From Reticulitermes speratus (Eukaryota > Arthropoda > Insecta > Blattodea > Rhinotermitidae): DNA of 64,000 nt. The notes below the pieces were generated by a model. It was not told the origin of the DNA, searched no databases, and saw only the letters and a program-made list of their open reading frames with translations. The position numbers and the translations under genes were made by a program. The first letter of the stretch is position 1, and every line of letters starts with the position of its first letter. The stretch is from assembly GCA_021186555.1 (NCBI GenBank), contig JAJKFL010000003.1:27082908-27146907 (forward strand), in the 5' to 3' direction. Shown here in pieces: positions 44,336-56,262 of this stretch.

Positions 44336-46865
44336 TTTAGTTTCTTAAAAAGAGATTAAAGTTTCTGAATCGAATGGCAGCAAGCAACCTCAAATTTAAT
44401 CTGATCTTAATTATTTCGTGAATGTAATCTTGACTTTTGAGAGTCTGTCTAAAATATTTGAAACAGTCCATATTTCCAAAGGATTTATTAGTAAGAACTA
44501 TGAATAAAGGAAAATATAATTTTCAGGGTAAAATTTAGGTCCTCACAGCGATGCTGCTGAAAATTCCGGTCTTCCGGGATGTTAGACCATATCGACTGGT
44601 AAACAGGTGCAGGCGTTTCGAAGGGTTGTAATACCCCGATTTTCAGCGTTCCTTCGCAACGTCAGTAACTACCAATCGACACGGCCTAACAACCCAGAAG
44701 ACTTTAATATTCACTATCTTCACATTTCATTGTGTTATTCAGTCCGTATCCCTCGCGTGCTGTCTTTCACTTGCTTTGTTTCTGGCACATTAAATCAGTT
44801 AACAGTAATTGCAGCAAGCAGAGCAGACTTCCAGGAAATGTTTATCTGCATCATAGTATCATTCAATTAAACGTAAGAGGCGGGATATTTGCAGTTAAAA
44901 CGACAGTTCAGCGTCACACACATCGGCGCGTATAATGAGCAGGTGCCTGCAATCAGTAATGACAAGTACATCTTCAATTTCAAGAAAAAAAATCATTGAA
45001 ACAGTGAGTGTGAAAGGACGTGACAGGAATCGGTCGTGCATACTTAAGTTTCGTATCTGATCTTATTTATTAGCGATCTGTTATCGGCATATCGGTAGCA
45101 CAGACTGGGGGTCGAAAGACAGGATTGTTGGTGAATAATCAATTCGAGCAAATGTGTAAGGAACCGAGTGTGGTGGGCCTAAAATTTGGGGTGATATCGT
45201 GGCATTTTCCTGCAGGGAGTGAGAAAAATCAGGAAATACCGAAGTCAAGACAGTCAGTCTCGGGCCCCAGATTAAAATAGATGGTGTTTTGAATACGAAA
45301 CAACAGCGACCTTCAGTGGTAAACTGTAGTGAGTGGGATATGGTAAACCGAGTGTGGTGTCGGTGGCTCATACACCGTTGATCAGCTTCGTTACACTTGT
45401 ACACTTCCAACACATAACGGTCTTCAAAAGATCAACAACCGATTTATCTTCATCGATGGAAATGACATAATAAACATGTCCTTAAAAAAACATTTGTCTT
45501 AATAGTTACAAATGTTGGTTTAAACTAGCTGCAGTCTTTCTAACAAGACATTCACAATGGCCGATCCTCTGGTGTCAGCAAGGCCACCCCGCTGTACAAC
45601 AGCAAAGCGCGATTATGACGAAGTGTGAAGCGAAACACTTTGCGGTCACAAAGTAATGACGTTCAGGTAGTGTGAAACTAAATGTACCATCTGCTTTAAC
45701 ATTTCGGAATTCCTCGTTGTCTTTACAGACTCTATGAGCCTCACATACAAACCGTAATTATTTTCCTAAAGAGCATTAAATAGTCTTTAAAACGGATACG
45801 CGATATGTTCTCTGTGAACCATAAATTAAAGTTATATGCATTATTTAAATCAATATCATATTTCAAGTTGTTAAAAATTTGATTTGAAGCATCAGATAAG
45901 GATTAAGGATTAAAAATTCCCAAATTTGTTTAAACAAATAAAAGGCATTATTGATATATTCCACTTTGTTGCACTGGTGAAAAACTGTTATTAATATTTA
46001 CCGTTAAATAAAATTGTAAGTATAGTTCCTTTTCCAGATAGAGCATGTGTCGGCCCAACTTGATGGGAGCAGCGTCCGACTCTTCTGCCTAACATTGCGC
46101 GGTCGCAAAAGGTCGCTGTATACAGGCATACGCCTACTGGGTGTGGTGATTCTGCAACGTGTGACCTATATTTGACACACACGGCTTTTCAAAAGTGGGT
46201 CCAATACCGTCTTCCCTTGAAGGGTTTTGTCATTATACTGACAGATTTGTATGACTTGTCAATATAAGTGGTTGCAGTTGGGATCGAACACGGGCTACTC
46301 AAATATTAGGCAATTAGGATAATGGGTGTATCACTAAACTTTGATCCTTTGAAGCCAGAAGTGAATTTCACGTATCACTTTAAAATTCAGTACCTACCTC
46401 ACAGAGAACGCCATCTCCGTTACTAAGACCAACTACTTAACGCTACTGATTGTGATAATCTTAGGAAAACACATAAATACTATCAGTGGGCAAAGTTCAG
46501 TGTCTTTTAATGTTAAAGCGGGTGGTACACACAGACACACTACGACTTACGTAAGGCTTCTGTTCTCATAACCTCAACGGAACTCGATTTCTGCATATGT
46601 CGGAATAATTCCCACTACCCACGAAACCTATGATTTTATTTATTTATCTAGCATAGGCGTGCGTGTACTGTTAATCCTGTAACTGCCTGCTGAGTTACTA
46701 AGCAAACGTTGTGTTAAAACGCTAAAATAACTGCGGGTTCAGTGAAGAAGTGAATGGAATAACAGACAATTTGTTGCCGCATTCCAGTTCACTTCGTCTG
46801 TGTAGTTCTTGAGACAGGTACCTTAGTTTATGCGACGCAATTTTTCACTTCAAAAGTAAATTAAT
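44336..46865. other. No gene; possible PLE trace at 44535-44600
   Basis: CCTCACAGCGATGCTGCTG and CCGGTCTTCCGGGATGTTAG resemble the outer arms of the hairpins at 59387 and 61416. Nothing else was recognised in this long stretch. Confidence 0.45.
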
Positions 46866-46867
46866 TT

Positions 46868-47245
46868 TAGACGCGTTTGCATAGTCGCGAAAAGCGCCTA
46901 TTAGCTTCGTCACGTCCGCCCGTCTGTCTTCCATCTTTCGGCCGTCCGCATGTGTCTGCTCGGCTCCCACTTCACTGATCTCCGTGAAATCTGACATTTG
47001 GGTCTTTTATTAAAAAGAATCGAACAAATCCAGATTTGGTTAAAATCGGGCAAAGAAGACCTAAGTACGTTTCTTTGTTGCCGGCGACATAAATTCGCCA
47101 TACAAGCATTGTTGTGCCACACTCAATATGTTACATTGTTCGAAGGGACATGCAGCTCAACAATGCACATAGAAGACATTAATGCGTATCCATTGCAACA
47201 ATGGTTACGCGAACAAGCCACAAAGTTACTTTGTAAGTACATGGC
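46868..47245 (+). repeat. Family F dispersed repeat
   Basis: TTAGACGCGTTTGCATAGTC, then GCGAAAAGCGCCTATTAGCT, CTCGGCTCCCACTTCACTG and CAACAATGGTTACGCGAAC follow the family order, with an internal deletion. Confidence 0.7.
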
Positions 47246-49314
47246 CTACCTAGTTATAAAATAGCCTCGATAAACGAAGTTGATATCCCGAAAGCAACGT
47301 AATACGAACCCTGTTTTTTATATCTGGTTTGTGGAAGGTATAGATATGGTCGAGCTTACGTAAGTCACGCTTATGTAACCCAGGGGGGAGGGTTCCTGTA
47401 TAGATTTCGCTGTAAATGTATAAACAAAGCCAGTTCCCCGATCTACAGAACTGCTGCATGAAACCTGCATTTATGACTCACAGACTGCTCCTTCTGATGA
47501 CTCAGTTTCTTGGTTTGCTGTCTGGACAAACCGCCAGCCCCAAAGCAGAGCATCGTTTTAAACAACCGATGTCCGTCCACCGCCACTTTCTTTGCGCCTC
47601 ACCGAATCTTTTTTGAATTTTTTTTTTTTTTGAAAGCTTTATTAACATTATCAGTATACATCAAGAACAAAAAATAAAACTGTTAACTAGTTGTACCGTT
47701 AACCAACTTCCATAATTACACACATATCGGGATATTCGCCCTGACCGCAATGTAAAGGGAACACAGATACAGTAGTTGTAGTGAAAAATCTGAAATCAAC
47801 AAAAAACACTACCTTTCAATCTGTCTCCTTGCATTACAATAGCAGCACTGTGAACACCGTTCATTTCCTGTTCTCTGCACGAACTGAGTCACGTAAGTTT
47901 CAAAACTGAGATTTGAAGTTATCACGGCGGTGACTATGAAGTGCGCTGTCTTCTGGGACATCCTTGTAAGTAGTAGAAACGTCTGCCACTCCTATTGCAA
48001 CACGTCCCCGAAGACAGTATTGTTTTCGAAACCCGGGGTTCACAGCAAACGTACTCCACCTACCTACCACCGTCTGAATATTGACGGCGGAAGATAGCTA
48101 CCCTACCTGACCCACCACCGTACTAATGTTACTTTCCCCCAATCTCTGCCACCATCCGCCTTCGGTTCTCGGTCAGAGAGTATAAGAGTAGGCTACGCCT
48201 ATACCGTGGCCATGGAAAGATGTCGCATGTATGGTAAGGATTACTGTGCTCATGATTGTCCCTTTCTACCTACAATTTTATTCCCCTCCAGCCTCTCTGG
48301 CCTATATCAACAAGCCCAAAGTTCTTGTCGCTATCAAACGTTATCGTGTAGTTACCACTACCAATAGGAGTGTGAATACAAAGGTTAAACAAATGGAGGG
48401 GAATGTACGGCAGTAAGGAGGAGGCGCAGGTAAGAGCTCGAGGGAGATATGGGGTGTGAGTCGATCCACGGGACTTCTTCCGCGGCTTAAGTTATAACAG
48501 AGTGTCTTTCCTCTGCGTTCGGTACAGTCTAAGAATTTTGACCCCTTGCATGATTAGGTCTCACTCCATCATCCTACCAAAATCAACCGTCAATACACCA
48601 GAAGCGGCCCCATGTTCTTTATCATTAATTTAAATGACAAAAGTGTTTTTACGATAACCACACCTGCTTGGCAACGTAGGAGTGTTTAATATTATTAGAC
48701 ACATACTGTGACTGCCGAAAGAGGCGACAAAAGTTTATGGACACTAGTATTCCAATAAAAAAAATTTTAGATTTCCACATTCTGGGATGCAATTTTCACA
48801 GTCGGACAAGTAACATCTTCACAAATTTCGCTTACTTGAGGCTCCATCTCCACCCATGCCTGCCCATCTGCAAATAATTTTGCATCAGTTTCTCCTGCAA
48901 GTAATACCGAATTCGTTTCTCTGCTGCCTTTCGTCTGCATTTCTAACCCTCAAATCCCAGAAGAATAATAATTATTTGTCATTAGCAACTCAACTTTGCA
49001 ACAGTGTGTACAGTGTTTGACCTTGTCAATACTGCTGGAGTCAAGCAGTCAAGACCTTTTATATTAAGGTCGGAACAATGAAGCAGAAACCGCGAGCCTT
49101 CTGCCACGGAGCTCGGAACAGAACTGGTGGTCCTGAGGGGTGAGGCTGGTCTGCGGCTAACACCGACTTTCAACTAGGCGCAGTTGTGAAGGCGGGCTTC
49201 TAAGAGCAAAGATGTGCGATAGTTGTATTGTGACTGTATGGTAACATTTAGGAAGGTACGCTATTTAAGGTGAGAGAAGCATAAACTGTCTGAGAACTAA
49301 TATTGTAATATAAA
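47246..49314. other. No gene; PLE trace at 47905-48030
   Basis: TTGAAGTTATCACGGCGGTG and CTGTCTTCTGGGACATCC, followed by CCCCGAAGACAGTATTG, recall decayed PLE terminal sequence. The rest shows no support. Confidence 0.4.
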
Positions 49315-49323
49315 GCAGTGTTT

Positions 49324-49584
49324 GCCGATCCCAGTGGCTGCGGCACGGTCTAAAGCGTGAGTCTGCGGACGCTCGCTTGCTGGGATTGCGGGGTTCGAAT
49401 CCCGCCGGGGGCATGATGTCTGTCCCTTGTGAGTGTTATCAGGTAGAGGACCCTGCGTCAGGCTGGTCACTCGTCCATAGGAGTCCTACCGAGTGTGGTG
49501 TGTCTGAGTGTGATCGTGAAGCCTCGAAAATTGAGGAGGCCCTTGCCCACTACGGGCTGCTGAGCCATGGGGGGGGGGGGGGGT
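49324..49584 (+). repeat. SINE family A with a poly-G tail
   Basis: Complete head (GATCCCAGTGGCTGCGGCAC; B box GGGTTCGAATCCC) and body. It is flanked by GCAGTGTTT at 49315-49323 and 49585-49593. The 3' end is a 15-G run (49569-49583) where other copies have A-rich sequence. Confidence 0.85.
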
Positions 49585-49697
49585 GCAGTGTTTCTCAACA
49601 GGGGTTCGCAACTTATACTCAATGGAACATACAGTTTTCTTACTTTAGACTTTTCCTCAACTCAGTTTCATTGTCATTACTGATAGGAAAATTGTTT

Positions 49698-50225
49698 TTA
49701 GGCGCGTTCGCAAAATTGCGAAAAGCGACTAATAGCTTCGTCATTATTATCCGTCCGTCCGCGTGTCTGCATGAAAAAACTTGACTCCCACTGGACGGTT
49801 TTTCATGAAATTTTATACTTGGGTTTTCGACAATCTGTCATGAAAATTTAGGTTTGTTTAAAATCTGACAAGAATAACGGGTACTTTATATAAACACCTA
49901 TGTACTTCTATGATAATGTCTCTCTGAATTCTTCTTAGAATGAGAAAGGTTTCAGACAACAGTTGTAGAAAAAATCAAAACACGTTTTACGTTCAATAAA
50001 TGTTTTTCGAAATGCGTGCTGTTTAAGAGCTAGTGTGGAAAATACGGTACAGCATACAGGTCACATATGACAACAGTACGGCGAATGCCCTTTAAACGCC
50101 GGATAACTAAGGCAAGAATACAGACACACTCAAAATATGTAACACATATTCCTTTTCCAAGGCAACAATGGTTACGCGAACGCCCCTCTAAGTTACGTTA
50201 TACCTACTGAGCCCGTCTCGTTTGT
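49698..50225 (+). repeat. Family F dispersed repeat, near full length
   Basis: GGCGCGTTCGCAAAATTGCG, then AAAAGCGACTAATAGCTTCG; CCCACTGGACGGTTTTTC; ATAACGGGTACTTTATAT; CAACAATGGTTACGCGAACG. Colinear with the copy at 37820. Confidence 0.8.
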
Positions 50226-50744
50226 TTGTGTAGTTTTAACATTGAAATATGATGCAGAAGAGAATCGCAAAAACTAAGAGAAAGCAAATAACAGGTTGCG
50301 TACTAAAATACACAAAATGTCATGACGACAATAAAACCAAGGGGATGAGATGGGCTGGGACATGTATAGTACATAGAGAAAAGATAAATTCATACCAAAT
50401 TTTATTCCCAACACCTAGATCGAAAGGATCACTTCTACATATGTAGGCGTAGATGTGAGGATAATACTAAATAGCTCTTTATTAACAATGTGAGGATGTG
50501 GAATGGATTTGTGAGGTTTAGAGCCCAGTGGCGTCTTTCATGCGTTAAAACATTCCGGAAAGTGCCTTATTCAGCAGGACGGCTGTATGTATTTCACAAC
50601 AAGGCTTCTGTCCATGGTATCTTGTTGCAGGGAGGGAAAATGAGCGCAGAGTGTGATGTGAGGTGATGACAGCAGCGGGCCAGCATCTCAGTGCTCCAGA
50701 GGATCTTGTCCGGCCAACAGAAACCTCACAGTCATCACCAAGAT
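50226..50744 (+). promoter_or_regulatory. Presumed 5' flank or 5' UTR of the GTPase exon
   Basis: No TATA box or initiator was identified with confidence. TCTTGTTGCAGGG at about 50630 could be a splice acceptor, so the exon may begin there. Between that point and the ATG at 50745 the frame is open from 50691 only because of a GTG; there is no earlier in-frame ATG. Confidence 0.3.
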
Positions 50745-50853
50745 ATGACGACATCCTCCTCACCCAGATCTTCTTTCTGTAAAATCGGTTTGTGCTCACG
50801 TCAGAAACCTCTCAAGGTGATGGTCCTCGGACAGGGCGGAGTTGGGAAGTCCG
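50745..50853 (+). CDS. First coding exon of a Ras-family small GTPase (RERG/RasL-like)
   Basis: The ATG at 50745 (G at -3) opens a frame beginning MTTSSSPRSSFCKIGLCSRQ, then KPLKVMVLGQGGVGKS. GQGGVGKS is the G1/P-loop (GxxxxGKS) that binds the nucleotide phosphates. The exon ends after the first base of a codon: TCC, G, then GTGAGT at 50854-50859, a consensus 5' splice site. Ras-type proteins have Ala after GKS, and a codon starting with G fits this. The wording before the P-loop recalls Ras-related and estrogen-regulated growth inhibitor-like proteins, but switch regions and C-terminus are needed to decide. A retrocopy is unlikely because of the intact donor. Confidence 0.75.
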
Positions 50854-50859
50854 GTGAGT
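50854..50859 (+). promoter_or_regulatory. 5' splice site (GTGAGT)
   Basis: Consensus donor directly after the phase-1 end of the GTPase exon. The intron reaches at least several kilobases, as no following exon was recognised up to the window end. Confidence 0.7.
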
Positions 50860-51053
50860 ACTGTCGTGTAGTTTCGTGGTAGTCTGGTATTCTGATAGCA
50901 TTCAGTATTTTAGGTTGATGGCAACATTTTGGGGGAAAATGTTGCTTCCATCTTTAGGTTTGTAGCTCCTCTCCTCCATCCGTAAATCCGATTGGACGCC
51001 TTCCTTGTAACCTGGCTACATAACCTTAATACATGGCATTTTATGTATTGGCC

Positions 51054-51130
51054 TTGAAGATGGAGGCAGTATATTCCTCCGAAACTTCGGTATCTACTTA
51101 CAATACTGCACGGTATCACAACCCTGCATA
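51054..51130 (+). ncRNA. Hammerhead-like motif of the TTGAAGATGG subtype
   Basis: CTTGAAGATGGAGG, a short loop, CCTCCGAAACTTCGG: stem II GGAGG/CCTCC is perfect, but the core reads TTGAAGA in place of CTGAAGA. CGGTATCACAACCCTG follows, also found near 43764. It lies in the presumed first intron of the GTPase gene. Confidence 0.5.
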
Positions 51131-51477
51131 CCAAAATCTGAATTCATACTGTACGTAGTTCCAAACCTTCTCAAGAACATCAACATTCCTCCACCTCTAG
51201 CAGCCTCTTGTTCATTCTGAAGAAAACAGTGATATAACCGATTGCGAAACTACCATTCAAATTCAAACATATTCCGAGTTGCAACACGTCGAATGTTGGC
51301 TTCTTACAGCAAATTGAGTTTGGCATATTGTACTATCTATTAACAACAAGTTTTGAGAAGAACTCAGAAAGCCTACTTGCCTGCTGCATGTATGTCTAAT
51401 TCTATATATCCTACCTATTATACTGTTATTACTGTCGTTTTATTTTTGTGAAGAATGAAGTAATTAAGATGAAAGTC

Positions 51478-51770
51478 GAGAGAGCGTAGTCCCTATAACG
51501 ACTACGCTACGGCCTGGACGGTCTGGGATTCCAATCCCGGCAGGGGTAAGAGATTATTCTTTTTTCCGAAAAGTCCAGCCCGGCTCTGAGGCTCACGCAG
51601 CCTCCTGTTCAATGGGTACTGGGGTTCATTCCCGGCGATAAAGCGGACGCGGCGTCATGTTGACCATTCACCTTCATCTAGCTCCGAGGTTAAGAATGGG
51701 TGAAGATGTACTTCTACTCCTTCTATATGCGTTCATGGCGAGGGCAGGGACAATTTTACTTTTAGAAATT
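51478..51770 (+). repeat. SINE family B copy, full length
   Basis: Head with GGGATTCCAATCCCGGC, then AAAGTCCAGCCCGGCTCTGAG, CTCCTGTTCAATGGGTACTG, AAGCGGACGCGGCGTCATG and a tail with GTACTTCTACTCC. It lies in the presumed GTPase intron. Confidence 0.8.
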
Positions 51771-52609
51771 AAGTACTGAGTCTCTCTAGATTTATGGAAT
51801 AACGTCACTTGTACCGTCACCATGTTTGTATTATCAAAGTACACGTAACATTTAACGTAAAATATATTCTTGACGTACCTAGCTGCAAAATTACACAGGT
51901 CTGGCTCCAGTGTTATATGAGTTACTGCCATAAACCTGACCACTAAACTGGAATTTGGAAGGACGTCGAATTCTACTTCACGTTTTAGAATAAGAATGCC
52001 TTCACAAAAGTTACATGTAAGATCCGCTGTTATACGTATATCATGTAAAGACCCTACATCATGTGTTATTGCTAATATTGCTAGCACTTCACGCGTTCAC
52101 CATGCCATTGGCAAAGTATGAATTTACGGCATTGGCGTAGCCCTCAATGACATGACGTTCATACAAAGTTTCGTGAAAATCAGTCAGCTGCTTCCAACGT
52201 CACATGAAGGGCACACAGCCGGCATGGCGACCTCACAATGCGGTTTGTTTGCTTTACGGAAAGGATTGTGGGCTACGAAGGAGACAAGGTTTCGTTTGTA
52301 AACAAAATTACAATTTACGGCCACAACAAAGGTGAATTGTGGGTTGGGGTGGGACTCCATCACTGCCTCTGCACGATGTTGCTGGCTTCTCGTGTGGGCC
52401 TAACGGGGGGAGGAGGGAAAGAAAAGTACGTTGGTTCGGCAGAGACGCGCAGCCAGTGTGGACGCCTGATCTATCTACATTAGACTTCCTTTGGGCGGGG
52501 GGGGGGGGGGGGGGTATGTTAAGGAGATTGTGTAAGGCAACAAGGGTTACGTCAGCTTTAAAGGTACAGTAAAATAATCTCTCTGCTTAAGCACCACGCT
52601 ATACAGACG
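51771..52609. other. No gene recognised; 18-G run
   Basis: A G homopolymer at 52497-52514. The 137-codon minus-strand frame at 51674-52087 overlaps the SINE and has no domain. Confidence 0.5.
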
Positions 52610-52850
52610 TGTGGAGAAGTGGAGGTAAATTTCCATTCACTCTCAACCTAGGCATTAGATTCAGGTAAATTATCACTTTCACACCATAGCCGCTTTATTC
52701 CCGAGGAAAAAGCCCCTGGTAGCCATTGCATTAGCGGGTGGATGGACCTCGCTGGTCCGGAAGTTTTGGCGAAGAGAAGCTGTCTTCCCTTGCAGTAGTT
52801 CGAGCCTTGCCTCAACACTATACTGACGGAGCTATCCTAGCTTGTGAGAA
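52610..52850 (-). repeat. SINE family B copy (diverged)
   Basis: CCATAGCCGCTTTATTCCCG, CCTGGTAGCCATTGCATTAG, CGCTGGTCCGGAAGTTTTGG and CTATACTGACGGAGCTATCC follow family B in reverse. Confidence 0.7.
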
Positions 52851-54867
52851 TAAGAGAAAATAAATTGATTTCCTGAAAGCAACTATACGTATAGCCTATA
52901 TAAACACACATACATATACATATATATATATATATATGTATATATACAGAAGAGGGCATCAAATTCTGCTGACATACGTCACAGAATTACACATACCAAT
53001 AACATTTCAGAACCCTACGTATGTTGATGTTCACTACGGCTGCTCGCATTTCAGAAGCTCACGCTGTGATTATGTCCATGTTGGTGAAATGGTATATGTT
53101 TACAACGAACTGAATGAAAAAAGTGTGGTGGATATTCATGCGTATGTTTATATTTGAGGCTGAAATATGCAATTTTGAGTTCAGAAATCCATACACTGTT
53201 GACGGCCTGGTAATCAGGGCATGACAGTGTTATTTACACGTCATTCGACGAGCTGCAAGTGTCAGCTTTTAAGGAAAACCTTCCAGATATCCGTCTGGAT
53301 CATACAACCATGTGACAGGATTCCAATGTACAAAATTTATGTCTAGGACAAGTGGTTCATGACACAGGACTATAAAAGTAAAATTAACACACACTCATAC
53401 ACATGTTAACACCTCAAACGTGCTGTGGTAACTATATGTACCACCAGTTATAACACTAAGGATCTCTTCATATTGCCACACATTCTGGTTTTGCGTTTCT
53501 TAATATTTCTCGCCAATAATCTTCGTAATGGAGATGGTTTTTTGTACGTGTCGTAAGAAATTAATTTGATATAAAATTTAGATTAATTTTAGTCTTCAAA
53601 GGGTTCAGTTTATAAATAAACATCTGTGTGTTCTGCATGCTTGTTTTTCAAATGTCCCGTTTTGTACTTCGTATTGGACGGGACCTGGCAGGGCTGTAAT
53701 CCCTATCGTCTTCCCCGGTTCTGACTTGTCGCATTCCTTGCCACCCGCCCATGTAATAGAACCACTTCATTTCAGCATCAACTTGGAAGAATTACTTCAA
53801 CCCCGAAGATGAAGGTAGCATGTTACTGCGAAATGACCCTTTTACCTTACACGATGCCAAAGCCCAGAGGCAGAGGACTGCAATACGGACAATCCTCGCC
53901 GTCAAAAACCTGAAAATCTGTGTGTGCTGTAATTGAAAGACTTGACCCAGATCTGAGTACTGACGCATAGCTCAGCATTTCATCAATCTCTCTAAATCTA
54001 TCGTAAATACATAAAGAGGAGGTAACAATTTCACACAGGAACCTGGCAACAACTCAAGACAAAAATGTACGACACATATACATATGTTACAGAAATATAC
54101 GTATATTACGGCACACATAAAAGTGGTAGAAACTTTGCACAAACAAAATATTCTGAGACAACATCTAATTAGAGTGCCTAAATATATAATTCTAAAAATA
54201 TATTTCAGTCAATAAAAGTTTTAAAAGTGAATTAACTTACTGAAGAATGACAACAATTTCAAGGCTTAAGTGAGGTACAGTTTAGAGATTATTTTACAAC
54301 TATGTGCAAAACGGCCACTTTTCTAGTTGGTATGCCTCTCTGACAACGCTGCAAACCTCAATTTTCACTGAAAACAAACATTCCCTCGTTTGTTTTTCTG
54401 CCACTCAGCTCAGAAGTTAATACTGTAGCAATGTGCAGTTCTGCATCACACGTAATTACAGACTTTCTTGCAATATGCTAACAGTTGTGAATACAAACAC
54501 AACAAAGAACTCAGATGGTTAAATAAAAACAAACATTCTTACAACAAAAGCAAACATCAAATTCTTGCCACTGTTATATCACTTTAACACTTCGAGATAA
54601 TACGCGCCTTTGTCTACTCAAAATACCTACATAAAAACAGAATCTACCAACGACACTTGAAACTTTATCATAACTCACAAAATGAAAGAGTTCCAGTTGA
54701 TTAAGGATTTGAAGCACAGTGGTGACTACGTGCACTACTTACAGTAATATTAAAAACTCTGCATTTTGTCCACAGACTGTATTTATGTGTTTCGCATGAC
54801 TCTCACTACAAACAGATTTGTATCTTGATACTATACGTCCTCCGTGCCATAGATATGCACAAACAAG
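52851..54867. other. No gene; (TA)n and a weak hammerhead-like trace
   Basis: (TA)n at about 52917-52937. At 53803-53840 CCCCGAAGATGAAGGTAGC, then TTACTGCGAAATG resembles the trace at 62045 and may be a decayed PLE end. Confidence 0.45.
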
Positions 54868-54910
54868 TTTTATTACCAACAAACTGCACAACAAATTTCA
54901 CTTATCCACA

Positions 54911-54957
54911 TACTCCAACATGTTTCAGCTATTTCTTATAGCTATCTTCAGGGAGTA
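54911..54957 (-). ncRNA. Hammerhead-like ribozyme motif, best-formed stem I and II
   Basis: Minus strand: stem I TACTCC/GGAGTA, CTGAAGA, stem II AGCTAT/ATAGCT with a short A-rich loop, GAAACATGTT. Both helices have six perfect pairs and the core is intact. Confidence 0.8.
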
Positions 54958-55478
54958 TTGATATACAAAGAATATATAGTCGAACCCGATTATAATGACA
55001 TCGGTTTATACGACACCTCGTCTGTAACGTCAGATTTTTTGTGGTACCAATTAATTCCTCACTGTTAACCATAATATTATAGTCCTCGGTTATAACAACA
55101 CACGTTTGTAACGACACAAAATATTCAGTCCCTTTCGTGACGTTATTACCGAGTTCAAATGTATATGGGGCTGAAATTTAATTTCGTCAGCAGTAAATGG
55201 TAACATATATTGTAAATGTATTACTAGAATATCCATGTGTGGTACTGATAATATAGACAGACTAAAATTATACAGGACTCAAATTAAAATCAAACGTAGC
55301 GAAATATCTGAAATTGATAAAATTAACTTCGCAATCATCGAATGGTAAGTCCTTACATCGTCAAGCTGTGTATACTGTGGGCACATTCTGTACTCTGCTG
55401 TAGGCTTACAGTACAGTATAGTTACGTAATTAAATTTTAACTCTTATAGGCCTATATATCCTTTTATATTATTGCTTA

Positions 55479-55516
55479 CTGAAGATGGCTATAAAACAGT
55501 CGAAACATGTTGGAGG
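55479..55516 (+). ncRNA. Hammerhead-like motif, partner arm
   Basis: CTGAAGA, stem II GGCT/AGTC (one wobble), GAAACATGTT. Stem I pairing is lost. Confidence 0.6.
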
Positions 55517-55814
55517 TGCGTATGTAGATAAGTAACATTTGTTGTGCAATTTGTTGGTAATAAAACTTATTTATAGACTTTTGTCTTTCTAAAGAGAATT
55601 GTGTCTTCCCTGCTTTTAATTGCTGTGTTATTTGTGCAGCTGATTGTTTTCTTTCTCCGACCTATTAGCCAATCCGATATTTCCAGAACAAATTAAATCT
55701 GACAGCTACTGTTTTTCTCCCTGTAAGGGAGATCGCCTTATTGAAGCTTGCACCATCCGAAGGCAGAAAGACAGCTGACAAGCCAATAGTCTCACGACCG
55801 GAAGGAAAGTGTTA

Positions 55815-56015
55815 GGCGCTTTTGTACACCGAATAGAGACTACTTGCGCTGCCATGTCTGTACGGCCGTCTGTCCGCATGGAAAAACACAAATCCCACCT
55901 GACATATTTTTAAGAAATTTCATATGTACAACTTCGACTAAAATTTGTCGACACATTCCGATTTCGGTTAACATCGCACGTGAAGACCTACGTACTTTTA
56001 TGTAGGGGCCTAATT
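55815..56015 (+). repeat. Family F dispersed repeat, 5' part, diverged
   Basis: GTTAGGCGCTTTTG, then GTCTGTCCGCATGGAAAAAC, CCCACCTGACATATTTTT and GAAGACCTACGTACTTTTAT. Confidence 0.6.
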
Positions 56016-56097
56016 GATTTTTGTAACTGACAGGGACTGTCTTCTCTGTGAGGCATGAACTGAGGCCGAAGAAAGAACTGACTTTCTAAACATGTCG

Positions 56098-56262
56098 CGT
56101 TTCACGAGACAAGTATAAGAAATACGATATTTTTCCCTCTATGAAAGACGCACAAGAAACATATCACCCATCTACGAGAGAAGTATAAGAAACACGATAT
56201 TTTGCCGTTTACGAAATAAGTACAAGAAGTGCAATACCTCGACGTTTACGAAACCAGGAATA
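56098..56262. repeat. Short degenerate tandem repeat (~55 bp unit)
   Basis: ACGAGACAAGTATAAGAAATA, ACGAGAGAAGTATAAGAAACA and ACGAAATAAGTACAAGAAGTG are three consecutive cores, each followed by a CGATATTTT-like segment. Confidence 0.65.

Larger units (their letters stand above)
54868..55566. repeat. Head-to-head PLE terminal pair with intervening sequence
   Basis: The left arm (TTATTACCAACAAACTGCAC, AACAAATTTCACTTATC, ACTCCAACATGTTTCAG) is mirrored at the right (CGAAACATGTTGGAGG, GATAAGTAACATTTG, TTGTGCAATTTGTTGG). Between the arms, 54975-55170 contains repeated TCGGTTATAACGACA-like segments typical of pogo-type terminal sequences, so a DNA element fragment may be nested here. Confidence 0.7.

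Noticed and set aside
50691-50744. N-terminal extension of the GTPase frame
   Set aside because: The upstream start is GTG, which is unlikely in an animal gene; the first in-frame ATG is at 50745.
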